Positions 55,001 to 64,000 of a DNA stretch of 64,000 nucleotides are shown here, in pieces. Made by a program: the position numbers and the translations under genes. Positions within the stretch are counted from its first letter, which is position 1. Each line of letters opens with the position of its first letter. This stretch comes from Ectocarpus siliculosus. Lineage: Eukaryota; Sar; Phaeophyceae; Ectocarpales; Ectocarpaceae. The DNA lies in contig FN649736.1 in the NCBI GenBank assembly GCA_000310025.1, positions 4,123,258 through 4,187,257 of the forward strand, in the 5' to 3' direction. Below the pieces are notes generated by a model. The model saw nothing but the letters and a program-made list of their open reading frames with translations, ran no database searches and was not told the DNA's origin.

Positions 55001-58000
55001 CTTGGACCCGACTCAAGACTTTAAGGAGAGCTTGTGGCATCGATCGGCCACTCTCGACATCCTTTCCTGAAAATTCCCGCCTCCCCCCCCCGCGCGCTCC
55101 ACGCAGGACATGCTGCTTGTGACGCCAAACGCCAAGCGTCTGGCTTTGGCGATCGAGCACCAGGTAGGGAAAGAGGCACAACAGAGCAACTAGTGACATA
55201 CTTAAACTGATTGAGTCTTCGACAACAGTTATCCTAGAAGGTGTCTTCCATGTCAGGGTGTCGACGTCCTCGAACGGCTATGTTTGACACCCATAACCCA
55301 TCCACGAGGCAACTTATTGAAACGATCGTTATTGGTCACACCGTTGGCTGCAACGACACAACCTGTAGACGTTCCCTGCATGATCACGTGATACCTGCTT
55401 GCTGTTGGTTGTATAGAGATCCCTACACCGGTATGTTTTCGTCGCTTGCTCCCCCGTGCTCTCCTCACCCCCCCCCCTGCTGCCTCCAACATGTGCCAGG
55501 TGGAGAAGTTCATGTCGTTGATGCACCTTCGCCTCGAGCGTCAAGAAAACATGACGGTCACGAGCACTTCTGGTGACACCGCGAGTACCTGCACGGCTAT
55601 CGTTGCCCGAACATCGTCGGAGGAGCTCGTCGATGACGGAGGCGTGTCGTCGGACGGAGCGCGAACCCCTACCAGCACCGCCGAAGGGTTGCACCGCATT
55701 CCCTCGATGAACCTGGCCACGGACCCCGAGGTTTGGGTGGGAGATGCTACCCTTACCCCGGCCGCTCCAGGCCGGCGAGCCTCAGACGGTGGCGGTGGCA
55801 TCAATCCATTCGACTCTTCCAGCGACGAGGAAGGCGATGGAGAGGGGACACAGGGGCGGATAGGAGACGTCGGAAGTGGAGAGGTTGACTCCAGCCTCGA
55901 GACTCCCGGCACAAGAAGATCGGTCTCGAAGGTGTCGAATGGGAACAACAATCCGTTCGATTTTCCGTTCTGCGAAGAAGGTGAAGACTCGTTAGCCGTG
56001 GCGTCGTGTGGTCCAAGAGGTGGCGTCGAGGAGACAAAGGGCAACGAACTTGTAGCGGCGGAGCTCAGGCCCTCTGTCACGCGGTCCGCCACCGCGGCTG
56101 ACGCCGCTCCGGCCACCGACATCTCGGGGTCCCAGTCCTCAGGGCTATGCGAGGATCTTTTTCCGGCAGGTCAAAGCTCGGCGTCCCATTCCTCCAGTAT
56201 AGGCAAGCTGTTCCCGGCAGGAAAAATTGTCCCAGCCACCGCCACCGCCGCCGCAGCCACCACCGCTGCGGCCCCATCGCCCACTGGTGCGACGTCCACC
56301 ACCACCACCCGAGAGGCCGCGTGGCCCGCCGCCTTCGACGCTGCAACTCCTCCCATCCTCGATCAGTTGCTGCTCACCACGCCGTGGGGTCCGCCGCGAA
56401 TACAAGAGTTGGACCTGGCACGAGATCAGTCTCCATCAACTTGGAGTGGCGCGTCGTCTGAAAGGCCTGCAGATCCAACAGGGTTGTCCTCGACGCCCCA
56501 AACTCTCAGCTCGCCCCGGGTGCCCCCACCCCCAGCGGTGGCGCCAGCTACAGGAGAGGGTACAGCAACTGTAGATAAGTGTCTTCCGCCGACGCCGTTG
56601 CTCGCGTTTGGCGCCGAACGTTTAGCTTCTTCTCCGACCCCAACTCCACCCGTGACGCCGCTTCCGATCCCCCCGTCCAAGACTCCGATGGACTCGTCCT
56701 TTCCGTTTCGAGACTCGACGGGACCACCGTCGCCAAGCGCGGCGCAGGCGCCGGCGGACTTGTTGTCCGGCCTCTGGGACTCGACGACGGACGCGATGCC
56801 TCCGCCATCTCCCTCGGAGGAACAAGCAGACCTGTTATTCTCAGCCTTTAGAGACAGAACCGAGATACCGCCTTCGCCGCCGCCCACTCAAGAAGAGACG
56901 GACTTGCACTTGGCCTTTCGAGACAATACGGCGGAGCCCCCCCCGCCCTCCGGGTCAGATACACCGACACCCGCCGACGAACCGCAGCTGGATTGGTTGC
57001 AGCAGCCGGATTCGGGTGTCTTGAATCCACCGCCTGCGGCGTTGTTGGGCGAGGCGGACTCAAGCCAGAGGCCGGAGGATTTCAACCCCTTCGGGACGCC
57101 GGGAAGCTCACCGCTGTTGGATTCTACACCGGAGGAGGCAACATCTCCCGGAAAGGTTTGAAGGTTATCGACAAGTGGATGCAGCTCTAGCTCGTGAAAG
57201 CGCCCGTATGGACCACGTTGTGTGACATTGCTTCGTGTCTAACTAAGCTCCCCGACGACATGGGAAGCGTTCGGAGAAAGGACCCAAAGCTTTAGTATCG
57301 ATTGAACAAAGATGGACTGATGCCAGACGGAGGCGATTGTTCATCCCTTCCTTGTGGACCTACCTACAGCACGCTAGCTGTTGTGCACTTTTAAACATCG
57401 CTACACGTGTCCTTTGTTGTTTTGTGCACAATCCAGCAGGTGCTTTTCGACAACGGCTCTTCGATGCGCGTGATCTTGGAAGAATGCGTCAATCTCGGCA
57501 GAACCTGCTCCATCGCCCTCAGGTACGACCTTCAAGTTCCCCCCAAGACGAGGCTCTCCGTTACGTTCCCCAGGGATGTCGATAACACCACCTCGACTTC
57601 TTCGGCGCTAGAAATTTCTTTCCGTCCGGACATGACCTCCGTCGAGCTTGACGGCGTAGGCAGCAGAGAGAGCGAGGGATCACGAGAGCTGCGGCAAGAG
57701 CTCTCGGTGACGTGCTTTCGAGCGTTCTCCTCTCCCCCAGAGATCGTGCTGACTACAAGCGATCGGCCCTTCTCGGCGACCAGGGTGGCCCTCCCTGTGG
57801 TAACGGTAGCGGCGTTCTTGGCGGGCTTGACGATCGACCCGGACGAGTTCCGGCAGCGGTGGACGACCGTCCCCTGCTCGGAGCAGACCGTAGTCGGCGG
57901 CGAGGAATCGCAGCAGCAACAACAACAGCAGCAGCCGCAGCAGCAGAAACAACGTGTTTCATCCTCCGATGTCAGGCGAATTCTGGTCGAGACTCTCGGT

Positions 58001-58330
58001 ATCAGAGAGGTCGCCCAGCAGCGACCAGCGGGGGCGGCGGCCCCAGGGGTGGAGCTGGTTGCTGCAGCCGGAGAGCTTCTTCTCACCGCCCGTTCTCCTT
58101 CCTCCGCAAAGAGTGCGAATGCGGCGGAGGCAGGGCGAGAGACGACAGCGGAAGCGCGAGAAATATGCCTCGTGGGAGTAGAGCTGCACGCCGCCACGGG
58201 AGCAACGAGAGTCACCACCAAGAGCGCGGAGGCGGTGCTCGCTGAGAGCGTTCAGAAGCTGGTTCTTGAAAGAATCGCGCAAGTACGTGTCGGCAACGGC
58301 GCAGCAGCACCGGCGGTGGTAACGGATTGA
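52099..58330 (+). CDS. PH-domain, NPF/DLL-rich protein with a C-terminal alpha-adaptin-like appendage
   Basis: Five exons, all phase 0: 52099..52776, 53288..54880, 55107..55163, 55500..57155, 57440..58330; 1,624 residues. Residues 1-520 match no domain I know. A PH domain starts near 519 (VVVHQGWLRKRGGGAIKRW, RYFVLYDTPQGHFLAYY), followed by a second beta-rich, PH-like region (RFWSFTDFYKWTIVLLQDG, REWVDFCQ). Residues 777-1328 are disordered, with NPF at about 878, 927 and 1305, and a repeat of F-R-D / P-P-S-P / A-D-L-L units at about 1173-1270. The C-terminus reads VLFDNGSSMRVILEECVNLG, VTCFRAFSSPPEIVL, FRQRWTTVP and ICLVGVEL with a helical end, following the alpha-adaptin sandwich and platform order (VLFEN, ECL-x-x-F-x-x-PP, FFQRWK, CL-V-R-I-E), with a poly-Gln insert near 1485. 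No adaptin trunk is present. Probable endocytic role. The donor at 54880 (GTTGTC) is weak; without it the frame ends at 54931. Confidence 0.72.
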
Positions 58331-59730
58331 GAGTGATGTCAACGTCGGGTGAGGGACGTACGAATAACGAATACTCTGTCGTACACGGACCGCGGCGCCG
58401 TGGGGTAGTGGTGGTCCATAGTTTTACCATTGTCTTTCTGCGTGAAGGGTGTGGGGCCGTGGCCGGGTGGGAGGTGGCTGCTGCTCTCTGACGGGTGGTC
58501 TTTGGGTTTCCGAGAGGACCCTTCCAAAGTTGGTCGTCGTTTGCGTGACTGTATTTTCGCACTGACTGGTAGCTGCAATATTGTCGTTGTTCGGTTGTTG
58601 GTTTCCTTTGTGTCGTTCTTGCCCCCTGCCCAATGAATCGACAGGCACAACCAGTGTTTCTGTCTTCCAGGATTGTGCAGTTGTATTAGTTGGAAGCATG
58701 GCACCCCGGGTTCTGTTGTAGTCAAAGAAGCGAGGGTATGCGTGGGTCCACATTTCACGGCGAATGCCGTCTCTATCTCCCTTTTCCCGGTTCATTCCAG
58801 TTTGCCTTGTGTGCACGTCGTCATACCCATCTCCGCCGATCGAGGAGTTGGTGTCCGCAATAAACGGATTGCTGCGTTCGTTTTTGATCTACAGAGACTG
58901 CACGGACACCTCATTCAGATATGGAATCGTAGATACAACAGTGCCCCGCGGCCTCGCTCTCAAGCCCGGCAAAAATGAACACATGGATGGGGAGATTCTG
59001 AGTAGATGTGCGGTATGCCCTCGTCACAATAGTTCTTGGGTGCTATTCTACTTTCCTTGTCGTCCTCTACGAATTGGACTCAAAGAGCGCGGGAGAGTGT
59101 TTTGGAAGCGGTCTGTCAACGCAACGAAATCGACAGGAAGAAGACGGCAAGAGAAGAGGGTAAGTTTGTTTAGACATAGGCGGGTAACCCACAGTAGTGT
59201 TTATTGAAACTGTCGAATTTGACAGAGGCGTTTTGTTCCTGTATTTTGGGGTATCATGTTTGTTTGGAGGACGTCTTTGGAGTAGTCAATTTCTCGAAAA
59301 ATTCACGTGCAAGGGCAAGGCACACTGGATATAGCGTACAAGAGGAAAGCTGCACAGCAGCAGTAAGTGGACTGAGAGAGAGGGGTACTAAGAATTGGCC
59401 AGGTTGGGAGGCCAAGAGGTTTTGTTCTTTCGCTTTCGTGGCGTTCTCTTCTTTAAGCCAAAAGCAGGGCCTGCGATTTTCTCGAATCCGCCTGATGAAC
59501 TTGGAACCAACACTCCACGAAGAAGGGGTGCACGCACCCAGCACCTACGCTCCTATTTTGAGAACGTCCATCTCCTCCGAACAAGACTTGGTTTTGGGCA
59601 AGATGGCTTATTCCTTAAAGACCAAGTGCAGCGTGGCAACGAAGTGTCCCCGGCATCGTTTTTCGGATCGGGGTGGGGGGGTGGGGGGGGGGTGCAGAGC
59701 AGCAAGAGATGAAGTGTAAGAAAGAGGGAG

Positions 59731-59771
<41 letters not shown>

Positions 59772-60857
59772 AACTTGATGATTCGCAATCGTGCCAGTAG
59801 GCGCACTCGTGCTAATGCAACATGTGCGCACGCTTGATTACACCTTGCTCTCTGTCGATCGGAAGCGGGGAGAACGAGACACGCGAAAGCGACCCTCGCC
59901 ACAACGGCCGTCTCGCGAGAAGCAAGAAGGATAGTCCTCACACAAAAACCGAGGTTGACATACGGAAGAAAGAGTTCACCCTCACTGACCACGCAGGCGC
60001 CGCGACGTACACCTGGTAGGAGGCCTCCCGCCTCGTAACCACACTTGTAGGCATCGCTTATCCACATCACAGCACTCTCGTTCATTAGCAATGCGCTCTC
60101 TCGTCTCAGAAGGCCCAGCTTCCAAACGTTGCACAACAAAAAATACCAAAGAGGAACACCGGTGAGAACACCCCACGAAAAACTCGAACGGGACCGTGTG
60201 TTGCAGCTTCAAGAAGGCGACTGCACCCTCTACTGATGGCATGGCGTGCTCCCACTATGACCCTGCAGCACCACCGTGAAGCTCAGCTTGAAAAGCAACC
60301 AAGAAATTAAACCAATCGAGCAGCCCCGGGATCGACCAGACCACCAGAAGGATGTGGTAGGCATGATTCCACGGGGACTGGGCTACATTCACACCAAGGA
60401 CGACCCTCTTCCGAAAAAAAATCAGCCCACGGTAAGAACAACCTTCCCCGCTCCCAGTACTCGTCGAGGAAAACAGAAAACATGAGCCTGCTGCAGAGGA
60501 ACGACACTGGAATTTCTGAAACAGTCGTGCACCGCCGGCGTTGGTGCCGTTCCTCCGCTCCCCAGCCTCGATGAAGAACTCAAGAAGCCTAGATTTGATC
60601 ACGCTTGTGCTACAAGAGGCAAGGACGAAGCTCACACTACATACGATTTTACGGAAACAAAACACAGTTAAGTCAACACCAAACGAGAAGAGGCTGTTAA
60701 GACCGACCACAAGGAACAGCTGCACAGAGCACAAAACACACACAAACAATTTTCATTGGGTCAGCCGGTTAGCGCGGTCGGAGCGGGACCCGAAATACAT
60801 ACACACAACACGCGCGGGCCCGACCTGCGGAACAAAAGAGAGAACATCTTCGCCTCA
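58331..60857. other. convergent 3' interval
   Basis: Tail-to-tail space between the PH/appendage gene and the SFT2 gene, long enough for both 3' UTRs. A GA microsatellite lies at 59733-59769. Plus-strand frames near 58830-59010 and 59940-60019 look faintly protein-like but have no acceptor and donor set that supports an exon. Confidence 0.5.
59733..59769. repeat. GA microsatellite
   Basis: About 18 GA units between converging genes. Confidence 0.95.
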
Positions 60858-61897
60858 TCATCCTCCGCCTCTCAACCCCGACCAAAACCCAGCCATAAAC
60901 CTCCGCGCGAACGGGACGTAAGAGAGGGTGTACCACACGTACGACAAGAACTGCGCGACCACGAGGCACAGGAGGAGGATGCCCCGGAAGGGCACGCTCG
61001 CGTACGGAGAGAGCGCCACGAACAGCGTCGCGGAAAGGGTGGCCAGGTAGATGCTGGTGGCCACGGCTCTCACGGGATTGAACATCTTCTTGATCTGTTT
61101 CCACGGGCCCGTGAGAAAAAAGGAGCTGCAGATGTTCAGCGCACTTCCCAGCGAGAAGTAGAGGACGAACGGCCGCGGGTTCCCTGTGAGCAGTTGCGCC
61201 ACCCTGGTGACGCCGCGGACGGGATAGAGGGGTTGGGGGTGGGGTGGGGGGGGTCGTCCTGCGTGCTGGTGTATGAGGTCAAAGTTGTGAACCAAAAATG
61301 ACGTTGAAGAATCCTGCTGCATATCAGTGCGACCTCCCGCCTTTCTACTACATTGCCGCATATTCATGTCCCGCTGGTGTGTAGACTGCCATGATCAAAG
61401 GATGACAGTTCCACAGCCAGCATGTGTGGAGAAAGATATTTCTTTGGAACCGTTTGTAGCTGCGTCGGGTTGTCATTTGAAACACGGGGCCACAAGATCG
61501 GGAGAGCTCTACATAGCCTGCCCGAGGGCATGCCGAAAGTGGTAACGTCTTCGCCGCTGCAAGAGTAGCATTTGCTGTCGCTGAAACCACCCATTTAGGG
61601 GCAGTAGTTGATAGCATCCACGACGAAACGCAAGATCCCAAGCGCGTGCCGTGGCCTCGATCGCGAAAAACCAAGGATGAGACAGCCCCAACTGCTGCGT
61701 TTCGGTCGAAGTGATGCTAACCTGAAGAGAGATCCGAAGGTAAGGCAGAACCCGACCGCCAGACAAGCGCCGTAGCCAATGAGCCGATTTCTCCACGACA
61801 GGGAAGGGCAGACGCTGCACACTGCCTCCTCCATCTCCTGCAGCGTGCTTTTCTCCTCCGGTTCCCCCCCCAAGAGCCTCATCGAGCTTGCCTTCAT
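60858..61897 (-). CDS. SFT2-type Golgi vesicle transport membrane protein
   Basis: SFT2/Got1-family tetraspanning proteins act in endosome-to-Golgi and Golgi vesicle fusion. Minus-strand exons 61722..61897 and 60858..61203 join in phase 2 (AG plus G) to give 173 residues. The N-terminus is MKASSMRLLGGEPEEKSTLQ, then an amphipathic EMEEAVCSV and LSWRNRLIGYGACLAVGF (first membrane segment). Exon 2 continues NPRPFVLYFSLGSALN, SFFLTGPWKQIKKMFNPVRA (the conserved GP-x-K-Q-x-K-x-M-F loop), two more hydrophobic segments and FLSYVWYTLSYVPFARRF, the family's C-terminal W-Y-S-L-S-Y-I-P-x-A-R motif. Four membrane segments are seen. The ATG at 61897 is the first Met of a frame open further upstream (AFESMKAS), so a short 5' exon may exist. 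Confidence 0.9.
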
Positions 61898-62880
61898 GCT
61901 TTCGAACGCCTTCGGCCATGGGAATGCAGGAACAGACCAAAGGAGGTGAGTACACACGACGGACGAGTTCGAGTGAAGACCGTGCGAGATACGAGCATAT
62001 CATGTTGCTCGTACGGTAATCATTGAGCGCTGAGGCCCATACCCCGCTCGCGGCCAAGGAAATGGGCGGCGGCGGGGCGATACAGAGCCCATGCGTGCTG
62101 TCAAAGAAAGACTTTCCGTCAGAGAGTGTACAAGACTCCGGTGATGTAAAACGATGAGGCCATGAAGTACTGCTGCACTTCCTCCTTTAGTGGCTTGTCC
62201 CGCCCCTGCCACCTCGTGTGTGCTCGAACTCTGTACATGTGTAGATGGGTAACGGTATTCAGTCAGTCTAAGTATGTAGCATTGGATGGACCAATTTTGC
62301 AGATTCAGCAGGCAGCAGATTCGTCATGATGAACATCTGACAAAGTGCAAGTGTGAGAGACAAGCTACCTACGTTCCCAGTCGTCCAGTTTTCATCACGC
62401 GGCTACGGAGCTACGATCCATCTGCTGCTTCAGACTCTGTACGAGCTAGCTTACGGCGACGCATTGCTGGTTTCGCCGCATCCCGGTCTGCTGCTGAAGC
62501 GGTAAATTCGTACCGAAGAGAACCAAAAGTTAAAGTTGGCATCGAACCGTTGATGCACAACCCACGCACTCACATCGTCCATGGCTGCAGCAAACTTCTG
62601 ACGATACCGCCTAACTCCTGACCCTGGGTTTAGATATCGATGATATCTGCGCTGACTGCTGAGCACTGAGCACCTGAACACCCACCTTGGGCAAAAGAGG
62701 GGGGCCCGCAGAAGAGAGAACCGCGCCGAGCCCACATACACCCACCGCGTTTGTCCGTGATTTTGGTTTTTCCCGTTATCCCGCCCCGCGTGCCGCCGCC
62801 CACCGCCCACCCGTCGCCCGCTAACAGCTGCCGTGTTGAAGGAGCAGCGTGGATGGCCGTCGATGCACATTTGCTGAGGT
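61898..62880. other. divergent interval upstream of SFT2
   Basis: Contains the probable promoter and any non-coding or short first exon of the SFT2 gene, and on the right the upstream region of the partial gene at 62881. No further feature is seen. Confidence 0.5.
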
Positions 62881-64000
62881 ATGCTAAGGTACCACCCAGA
62901 CGATCCGCGGTCTAGTTTGGAGGGCTATGAAGGGAGCCTGACGCAAGATGAAGAGGTGAGTTGTGGCCTCTCCCCGCAATGCTGCTGCTGGCCGGAACGT
63001 TTTTCAATGTGCTCTCACACATATTCATACGCATATGTGTACATGCGGATAGTTCGGGCTGCTTGTACGTTGGGGAGCTATCATGCATGTTAGTTAACAT
63101 GCTGGTGCTGTTCTTTGTAGATCTGTATATCTTCGTATTCATAGCTGATTCCTAGCCAACCATGGAGATGTGTGCATGTCGTGATCCATCGCTGTCATGA
63201 CCAGCACCGCCTACGACTGAAAACGTGAGAGCGACTGATGTCGCAATTCACCGCCGACCACACACAACAAGCTCTCCTCATGACTTCGAAGCGCTGATTC
63301 AAGCACTTATCACACCCTCCTTGCAGTGAACCCCATCCCTTTCGATACAATGCCCCGATGGCATGTGTTCCACCCTCCATCGTTGTCGCTGCTGTAGACT
63401 TGGGGTACATGGAAAGCATGGAAAGCTTATTCTTGCTGTAGATCCGAATTCTCCGCCTTCTGTTGTATGTATACATGCACCCGCTGCGTTTTTCTGGAAC
63501 AGCATGCTCGTTCGTGAAGCACCGCATCAGTCTTGTTGTCCCGAAGTGATCTCTAAGTTCCAGAGAGGAACTACCGGGGGCTGAAGCCGCTCTGCAATCA
63601 AACAACCCTCGAATCCTTGGCATCGCGTCCTGGGGGGTTCGTTTTTTTTTTTTTTGTACAAAATGTACGTTCGGTCCGCGCACCCAAAAGTTATTCCGAT
63701 TCCCTCAAACTTCCACATTCGTTCCTGAATCCTGGCTGTGCCCCCCCCTGCCTTCGTTAACATCTTGAAATATATCTTCACCAAGTGATATTTGTCCGCT
63801 GGCAATAGAAGCCAGAAAGAAGCCTTGAAGCATACCATGGTATGTTTTTTTTTGTTCCTTTCGTCCTCCAGGTGGCCAGGTTCTGGAACGTGTTCGCCCA
63901 CATGGCACACCCCGTTTGTTATTTCTTGGGTGCTTCTGCGCAGGCTGTCCGCGATTGCTCGTTAAGAGGCCTTGAAAACCTCGAAAACGAGCCGCTACTC
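62881..64000 (+). CDS. possible partial gene at right edge
   Basis: Candidate exon 1, 62881..62955, reads MLRYHPDDPRSSLEGYEGS and LTQDEE and stops in phase 0 before GTGAGT. An acceptor with a long pyrimidine tract (TTTGTTCCTTTCGTCCTCCAG) at 63871 opens VARFWNVFAHMAHPVCYFLG, still open at base 64000 (43 codons). The two join in phase. Composition is protein-like and the splice signals are good, but the family is not recognised, and a start inside an alternative frame (GTGGATGGCCGTCG, 62849 on) cannot be excluded. Confidence 0.42.

Noticed and set aside
58764-59010. Plus-strand frame with PPIEELVSAINGLL and VDTTVPRGLALKPG
   Set aside because: Faintly protein-like, but it lies in the expected 3' UTR with no splice-supported borders and no family match.
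60762-60798. tRNA-like segment GGTTAGCGCGGTCGGAGCG
   Set aside because: It resembles a D-arm/A-box only; no B-box or closing acceptor stem was found, so no tRNA or SINE is called.

Overview
The window is nuclear DNA of a photosynthetic stramenopile, most likely a brown alga of the Ectocarpus type. This is inferred from a PsbO gene, a plastid glutaredoxin with a signal-peptide-plus-Phe presequence, many short coding exons separated by introns of roughly 0.3-3 kb with GT/GC donors and pyrimidine-rich acceptors, and abundant microsatellites. All gene models were built by eye from splice sites, reading phase and protein family patterns; no transcript or database evidence was available. A 100-base N run at 36516-36615 is an assembly gap.

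Layout, left to right. The 3' end of psbO (+) runs 27-1339. A sparse stretch follows, with two orphan minus-strand exon candidates, large GA/GACA and CAA microsatellites and a 48-codon minus-strand ORF (6599-6745). A plastid monothiol glutaredoxin (-, 8034-11731) has two GC-AG introns, the larger one holding an inverted-repeat element. An intronless PPR protein with about 18 repeats (+, 14532-16574) is followed by a hAT DNA transposon with intact ends and an 8-bp target duplication (17840-19677). A Coq11/At1g32220-type short-chain dehydrogenase (-, 21348-24081) is followed by a GC-rich minisatellite and by exons of an unidentified mitochondrial-type protein (-, first exon 28916-29038). That exon lies head to head with a Lys/Ser-rich nuclear-type protein (+, 29434-32540). 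A low-complexity protein interrupted by the gap (+, 34980-37407) comes next.

The right half holds the clearest cell-biology genes. COX6B (-, 40576-44459) and a SKA1-like kinetochore protein (+, 44710-50109) start 250 bp apart and diverge. COX6B intron 1 (2.9 kb) carries two foldback elements and a minisatellite. A 1,624-residue protein (+, 52099-58330) combines a PH domain, a linker rich in NPF and DLL motifs and a C-terminal domain that reads like the alpha-adaptin appendage, without any adaptin trunk; this is the most novel item in the window. An SFT2-type Golgi membrane protein (-, 60858-61897) converges on it, and a partial gene starts at the right edge.

The genes do not form a single pathway. 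Two (the PH/appendage protein and SFT2) belong to membrane traffic, two (PsbO, glutaredoxin) to the plastid, and COX6B, the orphan presequence exon and possibly the PPR and Coq11-like proteins to organelle energy metabolism.
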